Of a stretch of DNA of 64,000 nucleotides, positions 42,294-52,435 are shown piece by piece (the stretch's first letter is position 1; every line of letters starts with the position of its first letter). This DNA is from SZUA-592 sp041556555 (GTDB lineage Bacteria > Pseudomonadota > Gammaproteobacteria > Eutrophobiales > Eutrophobiaceae). The notes under the pieces are model-generated. The model did no database searches. It saw nothing but the letters and a program-made list of their open reading frames with translations, and was not told the origin of the DNA. A program made the position numbers and the translations under genes. The stretch spans positions 1 to 64,000 of the forward strand of contig JBFFIE010000003.1 of assembly GCA_041556555.1 (NCBI GenBank), written 5' to 3'.

Positions 42294-42974
42294 TCAGACT
42301 GGAAACTGATTCCGGACCAAACCGGACACAAGTTCTACAACATCTTGTATACTGAGGTCCGTGGTATCAATTACCCTGGCGTCGTTCGCCGGTATCAAGG
42401 GTGAAACAGCGCGCTGACTATCCCTGGCATCCCGCTCGGTTATCTCGACCGAAAGATCGGCGAGATTAACATCAAATCCTTTTTCCTTCAACTGTTTATG
42501 ACGTCTTCTGGCCCGTTCCGCGGCATCAGCGGTGAGGAAGATCTTGAGGTCTGCATCCGGAAAAACCACGGTACCCATGTCCCTGCCATCGGCCACCAGA
42601 CCTGGTGCCTGCCGGAATCGTTGCTGAAATGACAGCAAAGCGCGACGAACCTCCGGCAACGCGGCTAGGCGCGAGGCTGCATTGCCACATGACTCTGTGC
42701 GGATCTCATCACTGACATCCCGGCCAGCTAGCAAGACCCGGTCGATGTCGCCTGAGTAATCAAAACTGATTTCCAGATTGGCCGCCACCTCGGCCAGGGC
42801 TGCAGCGTCATCCAGTTCCACTCCCTGTTGCCTGGCGGCCAGGGCCAGCAACCGGTACAGGGCACCACTGTCGAGCAGGTGCCATTTCAGGGTATTGGCC
42901 AGATAGCGACAGATCGTACCTTTGCCGGTGCCACTGGGACCGTCAACGGCAATGACAGGTACATGGTCAGTCAT
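42294..42974 (-). CDS. cmk: Cytidylate kinase
   Basis: Cmk phosphorylates CMP and dCMP. The 226-residue P-loop kinase has GPSGTGKGT at residues 12-20, the DSGALYRLLAL motif near 36-46, and VADGRDMGTVVFPDADLKIFL, with the lid RARRRHKQL. The ATG at 42974 overlaps the aroA end by eight bases. The rpsA gene follows after 96 bases. Confidence 0.97.
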   Translation of the reverse strand: MTDHVPVIAVDGPSGTGKGTICRYLANTLKWHLLDSGALYRLLALAARQQGVELDDAAALAEVAANLEISFDYSGDIDRVLLAGRDVSDEIRTESCGNAASRLAALPEVRRALLSFQQRFRQAPGLVADGRDMGTVVFPDADLKIFLTADAAERARRRHKQLKEKGFDVNLADLSVEITERDARDSQRAVSPLIPANDARVIDTTDLSIQDVVELVSGLVRNQFPV

Positions 42975-44289
42975 CGGTACTAACCTCTATAAGGAGGCCT
43001 CCTTCTGCGGCCAGGTCCGGGAAACCGGGAAAGGAAGTGTCGACATTGCCGCAATCACGGATCCGTACGGGCCCTGATGCCCGCAGACCGGCCATGGCAA
43101 ATGCCATTGCAATCCGATGGTCTCCAAAACTCTCAACCGTTCCTCCAGTCAATCGCCCTCCGGTGACGTCTATACCATCATCCTTGGTTGTTACGACGAT
43201 ACCCAGTGCTCGTAAACCCGAGGCCATGGCCGCGATGCGGTCACTTTCCTTGACCCGTAATTCCGCCGCACCGCGCACGCGAGTCACCCCCCTGGCACAG
43301 GCAGCTGCTACCAGGATGGCCGGAATTTCATCGATCGCAATCGCCACCTTGTTTTCCGGGATATCAATCCCCTTCAGTGCACTGGATCGAACGTGGATGT
43401 CTGCTAGCGGTTCACCTGAAACCTCACCGACGTTATTGAGACTGATGTCTGCCCCCATCTGGCAGAGGATTTCAATAACCGCATTCCTGGTCGGATTTAT
43501 GCCCACACGTGTCAAGGTAATATCTGATCCCTCTGCAATGCTGGCACCGACCAGGAAAAACGCGGCTGAGGAAAGATCGGCCGGAACAAATACCCGGGTT
43601 GCGGTCAGGGTGGCGCCGCCCGTAACACATATTTGCCGGTCCTGTCGCTCCAGCTTCACAGCAAAGGCCTCCAGCATCCGCTCCGTATGGTCACGTGTTA
43701 GAACCGGTTCGTTGATGCAGGTCTTGCCATCGGCATACAGACCGGCTAGTAACAGGCAAGACTTCAACTGGGCACTGGCGACGGGTAAGGTATAGTTAAT
43801 GCCACTCAGTTTCCGGCCGCCTCTGATTTGCAATGGCAGTTTCCCCTGTGGGCCGGCCGAAATGACAGCACCCATTTTTAACAAGGGCTCGATGATCCGT
43901 TGCATGGGCCTTTGTCTGAGTGAAGCATCACCCGTGATCGAACTGTCAAAGGCCTGTCCGGCCAAAAGACCGGCCATCAGCCGGGCCGAGGTTCCGGAAT
44001 TACCTAGATCCAATGCTGCTGCCGGTGGCTGCAAGCCTAGCAGGCCGACACCCTGGATAGTCAGGCAATCATTATTTCTCTGAATCTCGACACCCATGGA
44101 CTGAAAGGCGGCCAGGGTTGCTAGGGTATCCTCGCCCTGGAGAAAACCGTCAACCCGGGTTTCTCCTTTGGCAATGGCACCGAGCATCAGGGCACGATGG
44201 GAGATGGACTTATCACCCGGAACCCGGATGTCGCCGTTTAAAATGCCACCGGGTGAAACGAGATAATCAATCGAGGCAAGGTCAGGCAT
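42967..44289 (-). CDS. aroA: 3-phosphoshikimate 1-carboxyvinyltransferase (EPSP synthase)
   Basis: AroA forms EPSP in the shikimate pathway. The 440-residue protein starts MPDLASIDYLVSPGG at 44289. The motifs GDKSISHRALMLGAIA, NSGTSARLMAGLLAG and LRVKESDRIAAM are intact, and GDHRIAMAFAMAG is near the C-terminus. The frame stays open for about 387 bases upstream of 44289, but that part lies over tyrA and reads as unrelated protein. In Pseudomonas, tyrA and aroA are fused; here they are two genes with an 11-base gap. Confidence 0.96.
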   Translation of the reverse strand: MPDLASIDYLVSPGGILNGDIRVPGDKSISHRALMLGAIAKGETRVDGFLQGEDTLATLAAFQSMGVEIQRNNDCLTIQGVGLLGLQPPAAALDLGNSGTSARLMAGLLAGQAFDSSITGDASLRQRPMQRIIEPLLKMGAVISAGPQGKLPLQIRGGRKLSGINYTLPVASAQLKSCLLLAGLYADGKTCINEPVLTRDHTERMLEAFAVKLERQDRQICVTGGATLTATRVFVPADLSSAAFFLVGASIAEGSDITLTRVGINPTRNAVIEILCQMGADISLNNVGEVSGEPLADIHVRSSALKGIDIPENKVAIAIDEIPAILVAAACARGVTRVRGAAELRVKESDRIAAMASGLRALGIVVTTKDDGIDVTGGRLTGGTVESFGDHRIAMAFAMAGLRASGPVRIRDCGNVDTSFPGFPDLAAEGGLLIEVSTDD

Positions 44290-44299
44290 TCCGCATGAC

Positions 44300-45190
44300 T
44301 TACTCAGTTGAGTCGTTAAGGTGGTCGCGTGTTCGCGTGAAGCGATCGCGTGTTTCCTTGGCCCGGGAAAAGATGTCCAGAAGTGTTTCACTGTCATCTT
44401 TCTCGATTGCAGAGCGAATGTTTTCCAAATATTTACCAAACGCTTCCACGGATCGGAGTAATTCTGCGCGGTTGGCAATACAGATGTCGTGCCACATTTG
44501 CGGATCACTGGAGGCAATCCGGGTAAAGTCTGCAAAGCCGCCTGCGGCGAAGCGGAAGATCTCATCCCGTTCCCGCATGCCTGCCAGGCAATCGACCAGG
44601 GCATAAGCCAGCATGTGCGGCAGGTGGCTGGTGGCCGCAAGGATTTCATCATGTTGCTTGACCCCAAGCTGAACAACCTCGGCCCCGCATAATTCCCACA
44701 TCTGCCGGACCTTGTCGATGGCGCTCACCGAAGTCTCCGGCAAGGGTGTCAGGATCACCCGGTGAGACTGAAACAGGTCTTCAGTCGATGCCGAAACACC
44801 ACTTTTTTCCCTGCCGGCAATCGGATGCCCCGGCACAAAACGGGGCAGGAAATCATCAAGCGTGGCATGGGCTGCCTTAACCACACTGCCCTTGGCACTG
44901 CCGACATCGGTAATGACGGCATTATCCGCCAGGTATGGGCGCATGGCCTTCAGCAATGGTTCCGTAGTTTTCAAGGGCGTGGCCAATACGATCAAGTCGG
45001 CAGCCTTCACCGCACTGTCCATGTTAAGGCTGAAATCATCGATCACACCAAGATCAACGGCTTCCTGAAGGTGTTCGGAGCTACGTCCGTAACCGGTAAT
45101 ATGGCCGCAGGCGTTTTGCTTACGCAGGGCACGGGCGAGCGAACCACCGATCAGACCAACACCGATAATGCTCAAACGATCAATTAACAT
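44300..45190 (-). CDS. tyrA: Prephenate/arogenate dehydrogenase
   Basis: TyrA makes hydroxyphenylpyruvate or tyrosine from prephenate or arogenate. The 296-residue protein has the NAD-binding IGVGLIGGSLARAL (residues 9-22), a catalytic His in PGHPIAGREKSG (about residues 119-130), and SHLPHMLAYAL near 199-209. It is the dehydrogenase domain alone, with no chorismate mutase. It is between hisC and aroA, an order seen in Pseudomonas. Substrate preference is not known. Confidence 0.93.
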   Translation of the reverse strand: MLIDRLSIIGVGLIGGSLARALRKQNACGHITGYGRSSEHLQEAVDLGVIDDFSLNMDSAVKAADLIVLATPLKTTEPLLKAMRPYLADNAVITDVGSAKGSVVKAAHATLDDFLPRFVPGHPIAGREKSGVSASTEDLFQSHRVILTPLPETSVSAIDKVRQMWELCGAEVVQLGVKQHDEILAATSHLPHMLAYALVDCLAGMRERDEIFRFAAGGFADFTRIASSDPQMWHDICIANRAELLRSVEAFGKYLENIRSAIEKDDSETLLDIFSRAKETRDRFTRTRDHLNDSTE

Positions 45191-45230
45191 CTCTGGTAAT
45201 ACCCCGTCATGGTGATATGAATAGCCAGTG

Positions 45231-46331
45231 TCAACTTGTGAGCACTTTTTTCAAAGCCGCGATGAATTTTTTGTTTTCATGCTCTATGCCAATACTCACC
45301 CGAATATGATTCGGCATACCGTAATTATCGACCGGGCGAACGATCACCCCCATCCTGAGTAAGTGGTTGAAGATCTCACGGCCTGGTCGTTGCAGATCAA
45401 CACAGATAAAATTTCCAGCCGATGGCAGATAAGGCAGACCCATCTCATCAAAAGCAGAGGTCAGTAAATTCATGCCGTCCTGATTCACCTGGATACTTTT
45501 TTCGATATGCTTGCGATCATCTATTGAAACTTCCGCGGCAGCCAGAGCGAGGGCATTGACATTAAATGGTTGCCTGACCCGGTTTAACAAATCCGCTATT
45601 TCCGGGTGTGATAAACTGTAGCCAATCCGCAGTGCCGCCAGACCATGCGCCTTGGAGAAGGTCCGCGTCACCAGCAGATTTGGAAAGATGTCCAGCCAGG
45701 TTGAGCAGTCCGGGTAATCGGGTAATACGGCATAATCAAAATAGGCCTCGTCGACAACCACGATAACGTGATCCGGTACAGTCTCTAACAACCGTGTTAA
45801 TTCATTGCGTTTTATCCAGGTGCCAGTGGGGTTATTCGGATTTGCCACAAACATGAGCCGGGTGTTGGCTGTGACTGCTGCCGCCATGGCTTCTGAATCA
45901 TGGGCCCAGTCTTTTGCCTGAACGACCACAGGTTTTGCGCCCACCGCCTGGGTGACGAGTGGATAGACGGCAAAGGCATGATCTGAAAAAACCACCTCGT
46001 GATGCGGCTGGACAATAGCACGGGTGATTAATTCAAGGATCTCGTTTGAACCGTTACCCAGTGTGATCCGATCAGCACTCGCTCCGTGGTACTTGGCCAG
46101 CCTGGCTTTTAATTTAAAACCATTACCATCGGGATAACGGGCAATTTCTTTTGGCCGACGTAATACCTCCATTGCCCGTTCTCCCGGGCCTAGTGGGTTT
46201 TCGTTCGAGGCCAGCTTGACGATATCCTTCAAACCCAGTTCCCGCTGTAATTCTTCAACGGGCTTGCCGGGTTGATAAGGCTGCAGGGTCGCCACACCGG
46301 GCGTCGCCAATGTCAGGAAATCACAACTCAT
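45231..46331 (-). CDS. hisC: Histidinol-phosphate/aromatic aminotransferase
   Basis: This 366-residue PLP aminotransferase belongs to the HisC2 group. It contains LASNENPLGPG (residues 39-49), the phosphate-binding LGNGSNEIL near 97-105, and the Schiff-base Lys in VTRTFSKAHGLAALRIGY. Its place between pheA and tyrA suggests it works in phenylalanine and tyrosine synthesis as well as, or instead of, in histidine synthesis. Its ATG is two bases from the pheA stop. Confidence 0.93.
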   Translation of the reverse strand: MSCDFLTLATPGVATLQPYQPGKPVEELQRELGLKDIVKLASNENPLGPGERAMEVLRRPKEIARYPDGNGFKLKARLAKYHGASADRITLGNGSNEILELITRAIVQPHHEVVFSDHAFAVYPLVTQAVGAKPVVVQAKDWAHDSEAMAAAVTANTRLMFVANPNNPTGTWIKRNELTRLLETVPDHVIVVVDEAYFDYAVLPDYPDCSTWLDIFPNLLVTRTFSKAHGLAALRIGYSLSHPEIADLLNRVRQPFNVNALALAAAEVSIDDRKHIEKSIQVNQDGMNLLTSAFDEMGLPYLPSAGNFICVDLQRPGREIFNHLLRMGVIVRPVDNYGMPNHIRVSIGIEHENKKFIAALKKVLTS

Positions 46332-46333
46332 TA

Positions 46334-47419
46334 TCAGAGGACAGCCTGGGGATAGGAACCAAGCAACTTTACCATTGAGGCCTTGTTTTTCAGGGAATCC
46401 AGGGCAGCGACTACATCAGGTTCTGTGGCATGTCCCTCCACGTCTACAAAAAAGACATAATCCCACATGCCCTGCCGCGAGGGCCTGGATTCGATACGGG
46501 TCATACTGACATTATTTTCAGCAAAACAGGCGAGCATGTCATGCAGGGCGCCTGGTTTGTTTGGCGCTGAGAATAATAAGGAGGTCTTGTCTTTACCACT
46601 GGGCAGGGTGTCATGCCGTCCCAGTACCAGAAAACGGGTCGTGTTGTCCGGGTGATCTTCAATATTATGTTGAAGAATTCTTAGATCATAAAATTCCGCA
46701 GCAGTTTCACCGGCTATAGCCGCAGCTTCCGGATTATTGGCAACACGTCTGGCAGCCTCGGCATTGCTGCTGACAGCGATCTGCTCGACGTGCGGAAGAT
46801 GAATGTCCAGCCACTTGCGACACTGAGCAAGGGATTGCTGATGTGAATACACCTGATTTACCTGCTTCACATCATCGGCCTTGCCCATGAGATGGTGATG
46901 TATCCGTAACTCGATTTCCCCACAGATCGACAAATTGGAGTTGATCAACATATCCAGCGTGTGATTTACAACACCTTCAATGGAATTTTCTACCGGCACC
47001 ACTCCATAATGGCAGGCACCGGATTCCACTTCACGAAAGACCTGGTCGATACTATCGAGCGATGTGGTCGTCACCGAATGACCAAAATGCTTGAGTGCGG
47101 CCGTCTGGGTAAAAGTTCCTTCTGGACCAAGGTAAGCAATGTTGAGGATCTCTTCCAGCGCCAGGCACGCAGACATAATCTCGCGAAACAATCGGGCCAT
47201 CTCTTCTTCAGACAACGGACCTTCGTTGTTCTCAATAATGTTCCTTAAGACCTGTGCTTCCCGTTCGGGACGATAAAATCCATGATTGTCATTTTTCCTG
47301 TTTTTGATGCCCGCGACCTCCTTTGCCAGGCGCGCACGCTCACTGATCAACGCCAACAAACTGGCATCAATTTGATCAATACGGGCACGCAAATCAGTAA
47401 GTTCCTTGTTATCGGACAT
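46334..47419 (-). CDS. pheA: Bifunctional chorismate mutase/prephenate dehydratase (P-protein)
   Basis: PheA converts chorismate to prephenate and then to phenylpyruvate. The 361-residue protein has an AroQ chorismate mutase (residues 1-90; LRARIDQIDASLLALISERA), a prephenate dehydratase domain (about 93-272; YLGPEGTFTQ, VPVENSIEGVV) and an ACT regulatory domain (about 278-355; NKPGALHDML, ESRPSRQGMWDYVFF). The last suggests feedback control by phenylalanine. It lies between serC and hisC. Confidence 0.97.
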   Translation of the reverse strand: MSDNKELTDLRARIDQIDASLLALISERARLAKEVAGIKNRKNDNHGFYRPEREAQVLRNIIENNEGPLSEEEMARLFREIMSACLALEEILNIAYLGPEGTFTQTAALKHFGHSVTTTSLDSIDQVFREVESGACHYGVVPVENSIEGVVNHTLDMLINSNLSICGEIELRIHHHLMGKADDVKQVNQVYSHQQSLAQCRKWLDIHLPHVEQIAVSSNAEAARRVANNPEAAAIAGETAAEFYDLRILQHNIEDHPDNTTRFLVLGRHDTLPSGKDKTSLLFSAPNKPGALHDMLACFAENNVSMTRIESRPSRQGMWDYVFFVDVEGHATEPDVVAALDSLKNKASMVKLLGSYPQAVL

Positions 47420-47501
47420 GAATTAACCCTATCAAGACAATCAAAAACAAATTGCACAGCCGGGCGTTGCCGCGATAAGGCTACGAATTGAGGCAGGTCT
47501 A

Positions 47502-48587
47502 TTAACCGTAACGTCGCTCAAAATCGGCCATGAACCCTGCCAGGCAGTCGACACCGGCTTCAGGCATGGCATTGTATAGACTGGCCCGCATGCCGCCAAC
47601 ACTACGATGGCCGGCCAGGGCCACCAGACCATGGCTTTTTGCTTCCTTGAGGAACGTATTATTGAGAGTCTCATCCCGCAGCAAGAAGGGAATGTTCATG
47701 CGAGAACGGGAGCCAGTAGCTATCGGATTGCTGAAAAACTCTGAAGCATCAATCAACTGATAGAGCTTGCTGGACCGGGCTATGGCCCGCTGTTCCATGA
47801 CCGGGATTCCGCCCTCTTGCTTGATCCATTGCAGTACCAGGCCCGCCATGTACCAGCTGTAAGTGGGTGGCGTGTTGGCCATGGAATGCTCTTTCGCATT
47901 GAAGGCGTAATCATAGAGCCTGGGAATATCTTGTCTTGAATTTCCCAGCAGATCCTCACGAACGATCACGAGCGTGAGTCCGGCGGGGCCCAGGTTTTTT
48001 TGTGCCCCGGCAAAGATCAAGCCATAGGCCGAGAAATCAATAGGCCGGGTGAGAAGGTTTGAAGTCATGTCAGAGACCAGTGGCACTTCCCCGGACTTAG
48101 GCGTTTGCTGGAATTCCACGCCATGCACGGTTTCATTGTCCGTAAAATACAAATAGCGGGCATTGGCTGAGAGCTGCCAATCCGATGTGTCAGGAATTGC
48201 GGTGAAGTGATTGTTCTCAGAAGAAGCAGCAACATTTACGCTGCAATAACGTCCCGCTTCCTTTATGGCCTTGCCCGACCATAAACCGGTATAAAGGGCA
48301 TCCACCCTGTCGCCAGGGGCAGTAAGGTTCAATGGCACCATGGAAAACTGGCTGGTTGCGCCACCCTGCAAAAATAGGATGGCGAAATTATCCGGGATGG
48401 AAAGTATTTCCCGGAGGTTGGCCTCGGCCTGCTCGGCGATAGCGATGAACTCTGGTGTGCGATGGCCCAGTTCCATCACAGAGAGGCCAGTTCCATGCCA
48501 GTCAAGGAATTCTTCGCGGGCCCGTTGCATAACCGCAGTTGGCAACATGGCTGGTCCGGCGCCAAAATTATAAATGCTATTGGACAC
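47502..48587 (-). CDS. serC: Phosphoserine aminotransferase
   Basis: SerC makes phosphoserine from phosphohydroxypyruvate and also serves pyridoxal phosphate synthesis. The protein starts VSNSIYNFGAGPAMLP with GTG at 48587 (361 residues), matching the family N-terminus. An upstream GTG at 48635 would add 16 residues and overlap gyrA by 23 bases; it has GAGGA before it, but only two bases away. The PLP lysine lies in FAGAQKNLGPAGLT (about residue 198). LQGGATSQFSMVPLNL is also typical. The start is not settled. Confidence 0.95.
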   Translation of the reverse strand: MSNSIYNFGAGPAMLPTAVMQRAREEFLDWHGTGLSVMELGHRTPEFIAIAEQAEANLREILSIPDNFAILFLQGGATSQFSMVPLNLTAPGDRVDALYTGLWSGKAIKEAGRYCSVNVAASSENNHFTAIPDTSDWQLSANARYLYFTDNETVHGVEFQQTPKSGEVPLVSDMTSNLLTRPIDFSAYGLIFAGAQKNLGPAGLTLVIVREDLLGNSRQDIPRLYDYAFNAKEHSMANTPPTYSWYMAGLVLQWIKQEGGIPVMEQRAIARSSKLYQLIDASEFFSNPIATGSRSRMNIPFLLRDETLNNTFLKEAKSHGLVALAGHRSVGGMRASLYNAMPEAGVDCLAGFMADFERRYG

Positions 48588-48612
48588 TTCGCCGGCCAAA
48601 CGGTCGGGCACG

Positions 48613-51171
48613 CTAGAATTCACCGCCGTTGTCACTGTCCTCGACTATTCTCTCAAGGCCCGCAAGGTGTTCATCTTCAGCCAGGTTAACCAGCCGCACA
48701 CCCTGGGTATTTCGACCCATCACCGAGACGTCGGAGGCCGGTGTCCGGATTAAGGTCCCCTGGTTACTGATCAGCATGATCTCATCGTCCTCATTCACGG
48801 CAACGGCACCCACGACCTTGCCATTACGCTCCGTCGTTTGTACAGAGATAACACCCAGACCACCGCGCCCCTTCACGCCATAATCTGAAATCTCAGAACG
48901 CTTGCCATAGCCGTTTTCCGTGGCCGTTAAAACTGTGCTTTCCTCGTTGGTGACGATAATCAGGGAGATGACGCGCTGACTAGTGGCGAGTTTCACACCT
49001 CGCACACCCCGGGCTGTCCTGCCCATGGGGCGGACTTCAGATTCGCGGAATCGCACGGCCTTGCCGGCATCGGTAAACAGCATGACATCATGGGCACCAT
49101 CGGTAAGTTCGACCCCAATCAGTTGGTTGTCACCGTGTAATTCAATGGCGCGAATACCACTGGGACGGGGCCGGGAAAAATCCGTCAAACGACATTTTTT
49201 GACCGTACCATCGGCCGTCGCCATGAACACAAACTGGTTATCTGTGAATTCCCGGATTGGCAAGACCGCGTTAATCCGTTCACCCTCATCAAGTGGCAGG
49301 AGGTTGACAATTGGTTTACCCCGGGCAGTTCGACTGGCCTGGGGAAACTGGTACACCTTCAACCAGTAGACCTTGCCCCGGCTGGAAAAACACAGCACCG
49401 TATCGTGGGTGTTGGCAATAAAAAGCTTGTCGATGAAGTCTTCATCTTTCATGTTGGTTGCCGATTTGCCACGCCCACCCCGACGCTGGGCACGATAGAC
49501 ATCCAGTGGCTGTGATTTGGCGTAGCCTGCATGTGACAACGTCACGACAACGTCCTCTTCAGAGATCAGATCTTCCATGCTCAGCTCATGCTGGTCCTCG
49601 ATGATCTCGGTACGGCGGTCATCACCGTATCGCTCCCGAATATCGATAAGTTCATCACGGATAACCTGCATCAGACGTTCGGGACGGGCAAGGATGTCCA
49701 TGAGATCGGAAATTGTCTCCAGTAACTCACCATACTCTTTAATGATTTTATCCTGCTCAAGGCCTGTCAGCCGCTGGAGTTTCAGATCCAGGATGGCCTG
49801 CGCCTGGGTATCCGAGAGACGATAACCGTCATCGCTTAAGCCGAATTCATCACCCAGGTTCTCGGGGCGGGAAGCATCAGAACCGGCGCGCTTTAACATC
49901 TCGGTGACCACGCCGGACTGCCAGACCGGCTCCAGTAATTTTTGCTTGGCTTCAGCCGGAGTCGGTGAGGCCTTGATCATGGCAATGACCGGATCAATGT
50001 TTGCCAAGGCAATCGCAAGGCCCTCCAGAACATGGGCCCGGGCCCGGGCCTTGCGCAGTTCAAAAATGGTCCGCCGGGAAACCACTTCCCGACGATGACG
50101 GATAAAGGCTTCCAGCAAATCCTTGAGGTTGAGTAATCGCGGCTGACCGTTTTCCAACGCAACAATATTGATGCCGAAGACATTCTGCATCTGGGTATGC
50201 TGATAGAGATTATTCAGAATGACCTCGGGAACCTCACCACGGCGCAGTTCAATGACCATACGCATGCCGTCCTTGTCTGATTCATCCCGCAGTTCACGAA
50301 TGCCGGTAATCTTCTTATCCTTGACCAGTTCGGCAATTTTCTCCATCAGCCGGGCCTTGTTAACCTGGTAGGGTAACTCCTTGACGATAATGCTGTGTTG
50401 TCCCTTGGACTCATCGGTTTCAATTTCTGTACGGGCCCGCATGTAAATGCGGCCACGACCCGTGAGATAGGCCTCCTGGATCCCCTTGGAACCGTTGATG
50501 ATACCCGCCGTGGGGAAGTCCGGGCCGGGAATATGTTGAATTAACTCGGCCATCTGGATGGCCGGGTTATCAACCAGGGCGACACAGGCATTGATGACTT
50601 CGGTCAGGTTATGCGGGGGGATATTCGTTGCCATCCCCACAGCGATGCCACTGGAACCATTGACCAGTAGATTCGGAATGCGTGAAGGCAGCACGGCCGG
50701 CTCGTTCTCTGAACCATCATAATTGGGTATGAAATCGACGGTATCCTTGTCCAGGTCCGCCAGAAGTTCATGAGCAATGCGTGACATCCGCACTTCGGTA
50801 TAACGCATGGCCGCGGGGGCATCACCATCGACAGAACCAAAGTTGCCCTGACCATCGACCAGCGTGTAACGCAGGGAAAATGGCTGGGCCATCCGGACAA
50901 TGGTGTCATAGACGGCGGTATCACCATGCGGGTGATACTTACCGATAACGTCACCAACGATTCGTGCTGATTTTTTATAGGGCTTGTTCCAGTCATTGCC
51001 CATTACGTTCATGGCATACAGTACCCGGCGGTGTACCGGTTTAAGACCGTCCCGGACGTCAGGAAGCGCACGTCCAATGATTACGCTCATGGCGTAATCC
51101 ATGTAGGACTGCCTCATTTCATCTTCAATATTGACGGGATTTACGGAGCGGGCAAATTCGGTTTCAGACAT
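48613..51171 (-). CDS. gyrA: DNA gyrase subunit A
   Basis: GyrA is the DNA-cleaving subunit of gyrase, which adds negative supercoils. The 852-residue protein has the catalytic Tyr124 in AAMRYTEVRM and a winged-helix region with HPHGDTAVYD at residues 80-89. In the quinolone region, Thr85 sits at the position of E. coli Ser83 and Asp89 at that of Asp87. The GyrA box QRRGGRGK is near residue 560, and a beta-pinwheel follows. It is the first gene of the gyrA-serC-pheA-hisC-tyrA-aroA-cmk-rpsA run. Confidence 0.98.
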   Translation of the reverse strand: MSETEFARSVNPVNIEDEMRQSYMDYAMSVIIGRALPDVRDGLKPVHRRVLYAMNVMGNDWNKPYKKSARIVGDVIGKYHPHGDTAVYDTIVRMAQPFSLRYTLVDGQGNFGSVDGDAPAAMRYTEVRMSRIAHELLADLDKDTVDFIPNYDGSENEPAVLPSRIPNLLVNGSSGIAVGMATNIPPHNLTEVINACVALVDNPAIQMAELIQHIPGPDFPTAGIINGSKGIQEAYLTGRGRIYMRARTEIETDESKGQHSIIVKELPYQVNKARLMEKIAELVKDKKITGIRELRDESDKDGMRMVIELRRGEVPEVILNNLYQHTQMQNVFGINIVALENGQPRLLNLKDLLEAFIRHRREVVSRRTIFELRKARARAHVLEGLAIALANIDPVIAMIKASPTPAEAKQKLLEPVWQSGVVTEMLKRAGSDASRPENLGDEFGLSDDGYRLSDTQAQAILDLKLQRLTGLEQDKIIKEYGELLETISDLMDILARPERLMQVIRDELIDIRERYGDDRRTEIIEDQHELSMEDLISEEDVVVTLSHAGYAKSQPLDVYRAQRRGGRGKSATNMKDEDFIDKLFIANTHDTVLCFSSRGKVYWLKVYQFPQASRTARGKPIVNLLPLDEGERINAVLPIREFTDNQFVFMATADGTVKKCRLTDFSRPRPSGIRAIELHGDNQLIGVELTDGAHDVMLFTDAGKAVRFRESEVRPMGRTARGVRGVKLATSQRVISLIIVTNEESTVLTATENGYGKRSEISDYGVKGRGGLGVISVQTTERNGKVVGAVAVNEDDEIMLISNQGTLIRTPASDVSVMGRNTQGVRLVNLAEDEHLAGLERIVEDSDNGGEF

Positions 51172-51293
51172 ACATACTCAGCAGGTTTTTATGACCAGCG
51201 GGGACCCCTGTTTTATCAATTCACAAAGCAGTAAATTTTACCACAACTGGCATGCTGACTATAGGAAAAACACCTCTCTAGACTTGTTGAGGA

Positions 51294-52346
51294 TCAGCCC
51301 AGAAGGGCCTTGATTTTCTGCCTGTCCGGCGCCTGGATTGCACCTTTTTCCGAGACGATCACATCAATTAATCCGGCGGGTGTGATATCAAAAACCGGGT
51401 TCCAGGTATTGACACCACCCGGGGCAATCAAATGCCCGCCATATTGAAGTATTTCATCCGGTCCCCTGTCTTCAATAGGTATATGGCTGCCGTCCGCAAT
51501 TCCCGGATCGAACGTCGAAACGGGGGCGACTACCATTACCCGGACGCCATGATGCCTCGCGGCTACGGCCAGGCCGTAGGTGCCGATCTTGTTGGCCACA
51601 TCGCCGTTAGCTGCGATCCGATCGGCACCGACAATAACCCACTCGATTTCACCGCGGCTCATCAGATAATTGGCTGCGCAGTCAGCCATCAGGGTCACGG
51701 GAATATTATCCTGCATGAGTTCCCAGGTTGTGAGCCGGGTGCCCTGTAACCAGGGACGGGTTTCATCCACATAAACCATCTGCAGGTTTCCCTTCCGATA
51801 GGCCGATCGGATCACACCGAGTGCCGTGCCATAACCCCCGGTTGCCAGGGAACCTGTATTACAATGCGTCAGTACGGCCCGGCATTTACCGATGATCCCG
51901 GCACCGGCTTCTCCCATGGCCTGATTCGCGGCTATGTCTTCTGCATGTATGTCTTTTGCGGCCTGGAGTAACACCGGCTCCGGATCGCTACTGATCCCGG
52001 CAAACAGGGACTGCATGCGTTCAAGCGCCCAACGAAGATTGACCGCCGTCGGTCGGGATGATGCGAGGCTGTCCAGGTCCGGCTGGATCAGTGTCTGCCA
52101 TTCCTGTGGATCCTTGGTATAGGCTTTTCTGGCGGCCAGGACCACACCGTAGGCTGCCGTGATCCCGATGGCCGGTGCACCCCGTACCACCATGTCGTGA
52201 ATTGCTGTGGCAACATCGACAGCATCCACATAATCCCGGTAAATGACTTCTCCAGGCAGCCGCCGCTGGTCCAGTAACGTCAGTGTGCCTGCTTCCCAAC
52301 GTATTGCCCTGACATTATCAGGCGGTTTGGTTTTACTCGCAGACAA
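51294..52346 (-). CDS. mtnA: S-methyl-5-thioribose-1-phosphate isomerase
   Basis: MtnA isomerises methylthioribose 1-phosphate to methylthioribulose 1-phosphate in methionine salvage. The protein has about 350 residues and the catalytic Cys in THCNTGSLATGG, plus the catalytic Asp in VIVGADRIAANGD. The start is TTG at 52346, chosen because AGGAGAG lies six bases upstream; the open frame runs further but that part is unlike the family. It is divergent from mtaD, as in Pseudomonas, and is upstream of gyrA. Confidence 0.93.
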   Translation of the reverse strand: MSASKTKPPDNVRAIRWEAGTLTLLDQRRLPGEVIYRDYVDAVDVATAIHDMVVRGAPAIGITAAYGVVLAARKAYTKDPQEWQTLIQPDLDSLASSRPTAVNLRWALERMQSLFAGISSDPEPVLLQAAKDIHAEDIAANQAMGEAGAGIIGKCRAVLTHCNTGSLATGGYGTALGVIRSAYRKGNLQMVYVDETRPWLQGTRLTTWELMQDNIPVTLMADCAANYLMSRGEIEWVIVGADRIAANGDVANKIGTYGLAVAARHHGVRVMVVAPVSTFDPGIADGSHIPIEDRGPDEILQYGGHLIAPGGVNTWNPVFDITPAGLIDVIVSEKGAIQAPDRQKIKALLG

Positions 52347-52435
52347 TATTGTCTCTCCTGAATCTGATTTTTGCGTACAATGAATAATCAATTCATAAAA
52401 AGCAAACCCGTTCATTATTAACAAGCATACGAACC

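Noticed and set aside
43037..43795. 252-codon plus-strand frame opposite aroA
   Set aside because: It has an amino-acid composition typical of antisense frames and lies over a certain gene.
44290..44676. Open frame extending aroA upstream by about 129 codons
   Set aside because: It lies over tyrA in another frame and reads as low-similarity protein; the family start MPDLASIDYL is at 44289.
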